A DNA stretch of 64,000 bases from Favolaschia claudopus (Eukaryota; Basidiomycota; Agaricomycetes; Agaricales; Mycenaceae), in the NCBI GenBank assembly GCA_037176885.1, contig JAWWNJ010000109.1, positions 434,001-498,000 of the forward strand. Direction: 5' to 3'. Shown here piece after piece: positions 59,626-64,000 of the stretch. Below the pieces are notes generated by a model that did not search any database, had not been told where the DNA came from, and saw only the letters and a program-made list of their open reading frames with translations. Each line of letters opens with the position of its first letter. The stretch's first letter is position 1. A program made the position numbers and the translations under genes.

Positions 59626-62292
59626 GGATTGGAGCTCTTTAAAATGTGCTGGTCTACACGGAGTATCTGACGCGTTCCGGGTGGAGCGGTGCTATACAAT
59701 GAAATGATGCTTTAGTCCCGGATGTCGATGTGCGCTGTACTGAACGTGTCACAGAACAGGTGAAGCACGTCGCAGGCGGCAAACCAACAGAGAGCGGCGG
59801 GGGGAAAGGAAAGGAACAGAAACAACAGAAATTAAAGACAGTGGTGGAAGGACAAAAGACCGTCGAGAACAACCCGCCCTCCATTGACGTGAACACACCT
59901 CCAAGAACTTTTACTGATCCTAAACACGGCGCGTATCAACTTGATGGAAGATCTGCCACACTTGTTCAGGCTGTCAACCTTACGCCGACATGGCAGGTCC
60001 TCAGCACTTCCTCAGCTTGATTACACCCAGATTACACCACACAGCAAGACTTGGGGTCCCCAGCGCCAGTACACCCCTGTATTCCTGAACTTGAAGGTTC
60101 CTCTTACATGGGGGATAGGGAAATATGAAGCACAGGTTCGATAAACGGACGAAAACGTCGAAAAGGGAATGAAACAAGTCGGAGGCTTGTGTACACATGT
60201 TGGAACCTGGATCAGCGCTTCGGTGATGCGAGCTGCCATTTTTGTGTGACCTTCTCAAAGGCTTCTCTTCTCCGTTCTTCAACCTATGTAGTTGGCTCTA
60301 GTTGGACTCGCAAATTTGGAACGCTGGCAGGATTGAACTCACCGTCGAGCCAGTATCGCGGCGCCATGGGTATGTCGGGCTCCCTCAACATATGAATTAT
60401 GATAAATTTTCACGGACGTCGGAAACCATCCATCCGGCATGCGGTTGTGTCACTGTACATGTACGTCGATGAGTCGACCACAAAACCTGCTAAGGATCTG
60501 CCATGAGAAAGGAGGCAACTGGAGATTACTTATACACATCTGAACAGCATCTAAACCTTTCCGAGAAAAAAAAAAGATCCTTACCTGGCATCCTCAAGAT
60601 GGTGGACCTGATCGCAGGCTGAAACCAACGCTCGCTGACGGGCTCAGCATACAGACAAGGACATAAATACCGGGCTTGCCTCATACCATTTGACCCGACC
60701 TAGTCCAATTTTATGGCAAGAAAACACATTGCATGGACTGCCAGACGATAACACACCTCACGCCTCTGTCACAAACAACCCGGCATAGAATTTTGAGGTG
60801 CGAGGATCTCGTCTATCCGACCCCACTCCAGAGTCGTTGTGACCTTCGGTGGGTACATGGGGAGCATGGTGGATTTGGGTCGACCATTGCTGCGAGCTCA
60901 AGCCGATCGATGACTCCAAGACAGTAGGCGGTTTCGAAAGGATCCAAACAATTGCGTGCTTCAAGGTCCATACAAATCCCAAAGCGCAATTATGAGTCCG
61001 AGAAACTGGGGAGTCGAACGTACTCTCTCTACTTTCTTGTCCCGAGTTCTCTTGTATTGAGTGATCTGAACGACTATCTTCAGATTTCACGTCCCCCATA
61101 CAAGAGAGGGTGAAACGAGCCTAGTCCCGAGTGGAAGATTCTGTGAACTGTTACGGGTGTGAACAAGATGCGAATATACAGCTGAGGATTTGACGACAAG
61201 TCCATCCTAACCATTCGAGCTTGAAAGAATCAGCCAGTGAGCACATTCGAGAGTTGAGCTGCAGAGGCAAGCGTGACGTGATGGGACGTTTCCGTCAACA
61301 GAGCGACTCGCGAGGGAGAGAAGGTCTGGCAGGGTTACTTCCGAGGTTGCGCCAGCAAAGATCGCGAGCAATTTCAATTTTTTGCAAGGGTGGCAGAGAC
61401 CGGAGAACTACGCAGTCCTGTCTCTGATTTGCATTCCCGGTGAACGAGCGAGCGTTTTCATCATGAAGACAGAGAACGAGTTTCTCCGTCAGCTCTTTGA
61501 GAAGATTCAAGTTGTCAATGAAGTTGAATGAATGTCTCAAACGAGTGAAGGAGTATGGAGGACTCGATCAGCTGTTTGCTCGGATGAGCAGAGTCTATGT
61601 GCTTTGGCCAGGAAGAGGACGTTGCAGGATAGCCTAGATCCACAGAATTCGGGAGCACAACTTCAAACGTCGAAGAGCAAAAGTGAGCGTACAAGCCACA
61701 GGGTTGATGGGAAAATTGATGGTGAACCCAAGGTGAACTTGTCCCAAACTTTCACCATGGACATCGGCTCGAAGCTTTTCCTCAACCCCCACCTACCCCC
61801 ACGCGTCCTTGCCATGCCCGACAACTGACGCTGAGCTCTGGGCCCTCACAGGGGAGGCTCTCGCCGGCTACAAGGCACTTGCAAACGGAAATAGTTCAAG
61901 GAACCTCAAACTACGATCGCGATCTGTATGAGCCCAAGAAAAGAAAAAAGGACAGCGGAAACTTCGGGAGGCGTTAGATTTCAAATGAAGACGGGAACTG
62001 CTACGGCCTGTGGACTGACCCGTGCGCGTACGAGGAACTAAAGATCATTGAAAGATCAAGAGCCTGAAAGCGGGAAAAAGTGATCAAAACTACACTCGCG
62101 CTGGTCGTTCTTTGGCAGCAGAGCACATCTTCTGTGCTCGTAATGACTCAAGAAAAACTCAAGGCAACCTCGGCTTTCCGCAAGCTATTAGCCTCCTGAA
62201 ATTCCATGAGCGTTTAGGGGTGCTGCTTTAATTTGAGTATTTGGACGCGGCAGGAACCGTCATCTTTCCTTCCTCCTCCCTCTCCCTCCGCC
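59626..62292. other. 2.7-kb region with little recognisable content
   Basis: Between the membrane-protein gene and the chitin deacetylase. Frames of up to 113 codons (60758-61099, minus) show no motif, signal or splice context. A possible small exon pair is listed separately at 60212-60391. The rest probably holds promoter sequence for the plus-strand deacetylase. Confidence 0.4.
60212..60391 (-). CDS. Possible small protein, C-terminal exons only
   Basis: Minus strand 60391-60343 joined to 60276-60212 gives MLREPDIPMAPRYWLD followed by ERRREAFEKVTQKWQLASPKR and a stop. The 66-nt intron is GTGAGT...GAAG. The joined peptide has a regular, amphipathic, charged composition like small mitochondrial assembly factors. 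A GTAAGG donor further upstream (near 60583) could belong to a first exon, but I could not join it in frame. It may equally be a chance arrangement. Confidence 0.25.
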
Positions 62293-64000
62293 ATGTCGTC
62301 CAGCGTACTACTGCTCACTCTTTTAACGTCTTCCGCAGTGGTCTTTGGCCATCCCCACACTCATTTGGTGCGTCTATTGCTACAGATGCCTTCTGCGTCT
62401 TCTCAAGCTTGTTGCCACAGGAATTCCGAGCCACCCCTCAAGTCTATAACCATTGCCTCAACTCGAACGAGATTGCCCTCACTTTCGTACGTCTTTTCTT
62501 CCATTCGCTTTGCATGAAGCTCAACACAGCCTAGGACGATGGTAACACTATGTACACAACTCCTCATTGTGCACATCTCAACAATCGTACATAGGTCCCT
62601 TCCAATACCTCCGCAGCATCTCCGACCAATTCACCGCCGCCGGCGCCAAAGCCACGTTCTTTTTCAACGGTAACAACTGGGACTGCATCTATAACCCCGA
62701 CCGCATCGGTGACATCCAATACGCATACGCCGCTGGACATATGCTTGCCAGCCACTCCTGGTCCCACCCCGACCTCTCCACGCTCTCGCGGACGGAGATC
62801 CACGACTCGTTGTTCCGTATGGAAGAGGCGTTTTCGCGCATTGTTGGTATCAAGCCTGCGTTCCTCCGCCCACCTTATGGAAACTATAACGAGGATGTGA
62901 GATCCGTGGCTGCTGCGCGTGGGCAGAGTCTCGCTTTGTGGGATTGGGATACAGGTGGATATCTATGCTACGGAGGTTGGCAATGTAAGCTGAATGTTTG
63001 CGTATAGGTGATGCCGACGGGAATACCACGGCACAGTCGAAGGCGCTGCTCGATGATATCGCTAACGCTAAAGTTAAGAACGCCAATGTTCTATCACACG
63101 AAGTTAAAGGTTCTTGGTCCCTGCTTGATCCTTGGTCGTTCCTTTGATACTTACAACTATACTTTCGTGCAGAGAAGACTGCCACTGAACTTGTCCCTTA
63201 TGCTCTCGACCTGTTCAAGCGCAAGGGCTACAAGGTACGTTTCTTGCTCTGTTCTCTGCTTAGTGCGTCGCTGATCGAACAATATCTCTCGCAGCTCGTC
63301 ACCATTGCTCAATGTCTCGGCGTTGACCCATACAACGCAGTTGGCGTCCGCCAGCAGCCATCTGTACGTAACTGAGCACATTTATTTCTGTCTCTCACCT
63401 CGTTTGCAGTCTACTTGGACATGCAACGGAGCCCCGGCCCCCGGCGCCGCCTGTGGTGGTTCCATCCCCTGCCAAACAGGCACCCCCGTCTTCTCGAGCA
63501 CACCGCCATCTACCCCGAGCAACCCGCCCTCTGACGGTGCACGCTTGATCAAGCCCAAAGCGAGCAGCTCGACCTGTCTTACGGCTCCCACCAACGCGAA
63601 CGGTGGAGCGGTGGTCGTGAGCCCTTGCAACGGTTCTGCCAGTCAGTCGTGGAAGCAAATCGGCCAGGTGTTCGTCGTGTATGGGAATATGTGTCTCGGT
63701 GAGGGCGCTGCTCATACCTTCGGCTATATAGCTAACGTGTTATTGCGCTCTAGATGTCACGAAGGGAAGCACGGCCAATGGCACGAAGATGCAAATCTGG
63801 TCGTGTAATCCCGCCTCGCCCAACGCCAACAAGCTCTTCACCGTTACATCCGCCAAGCAAATTCAGTGGGTTGGCCAAGGTAAATGCCTGGATTTGACCG
63901 ACGGAAGTCTGAAGAGCGGGAACAAAGTATGTGGGCTATTTCTTGCCTCTGTTCCCATGCTAATGATTTGCAGATCCAGACCTGGTCGTGCGCAAACGGG
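62293..64000 (+). CDS. Chitin deacetylase (CE4) with ricin-B/CBM13 domain, partial
   Basis: join(62293..62367, 62421..62486, 62535..62541, 62595..62954, 63008..63109, 63173..63234, 63295..63363, 63410..63698, 63754..63926, 63974..>64000); cut by the window end. A carbohydrate esterase family 4 enzyme removing acetyl groups from chitin in the cell wall. A signal peptide begins at MSSSVLLLTLLTSSAVVFG. NodB motifs are TFDDGP (catalytic and metal Asp, residues 46-51), SHSWSHP (metal His pair), RPPYG, DWDTGD and LSHE. The DD pair is encoded by a 7-nt micro-exon. After a Cys-containing, Pro/Ser/Thr-rich linker comes a lectin-like domain with MQIWSC and IQTWSC (QxW type) and KCLDL. The start at 62293 gives the signal peptide in frame with a 53-nt first intron. 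All catalytic residues are intact. Confidence 0.92.

Noticed and set aside
60758..61099. 113-codon minus-strand frame
   Set aside because: Not obviously a shadow, but it has no recognisable motif, signal peptide, splice context or paralogue, so it is not supported as a gene.

Overview
This 64 kb window is nuclear DNA of a filamentous basidiomycete, most likely an Agaricomycete. The evidence is the dense 46-70 nt GT-AG introns with CTRAC-type branch sites, and the gene content: a GH16 endoglucanase-like enzyme with signal peptide and GPI tail, a heme DyP peroxidase, a BCS1-type AAA ATPase and a chitin deacetylase fused to a ricin-B lectin domain. There are no bacterial operons, rRNA, tRNA or CRISPR arrays that I can see.

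Left part (1-48600): a head-to-tail tandem array. Positions 1-38295 are 3.7 copies of a 10,305-bp unit. The supplied translations recur at exactly this offset, with one substitution noticed (34234) until identity stops at 38295. A fifth, clearly diverged unit (38296 to about 48600) follows. Each unit ends in one seven-exon GH16 gene. The rest of each unit is unusual. It has two divergent TATA-to-TATA promoter cassettes (about 1074-1160 and 8932-9036 in first-copy coordinates) from which intron-rich units run outward. These include a plus-strand stretch with more than twenty consecutive GT-AG intron-like segments, and a minus-strand stretch of short exons that repeatedly encode an F-x-F-W-x-S-R-E-R type peptide. 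Neither has a clean full-length reading frame, so they are relics of exon-rich genes or spliced non-coding RNAs. The homogeneous GH16 copies end in a shortened last exon without the GPI signal. Only the last, diverged copy beside unique DNA keeps it, so the duplication junction lies inside that exon.

Right part (48700-64000): single-copy genes. In order these are a 14-exon DyP peroxidase (minus), a 10-exon BCS1-like ATPase (minus), two adjacent paralogues of an unrecognised family (minus), a single-pass membrane protein with an internal duplication (minus), a 2.7-kb stretch with little recognisable, and a chitin deacetylase with CBM13/ricin-B domain (plus, cut by the window end). GH16 and chitin deacetylase both act on the fungal wall; DyP is an extracellular oxidase. 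Three genes contain micro-exons of 6, 7 and 9 nt, two of them at conserved motifs of the enzyme. All exon sets given below were built by hand from splice signals and protein-family motifs, and their summed lengths are in frame.
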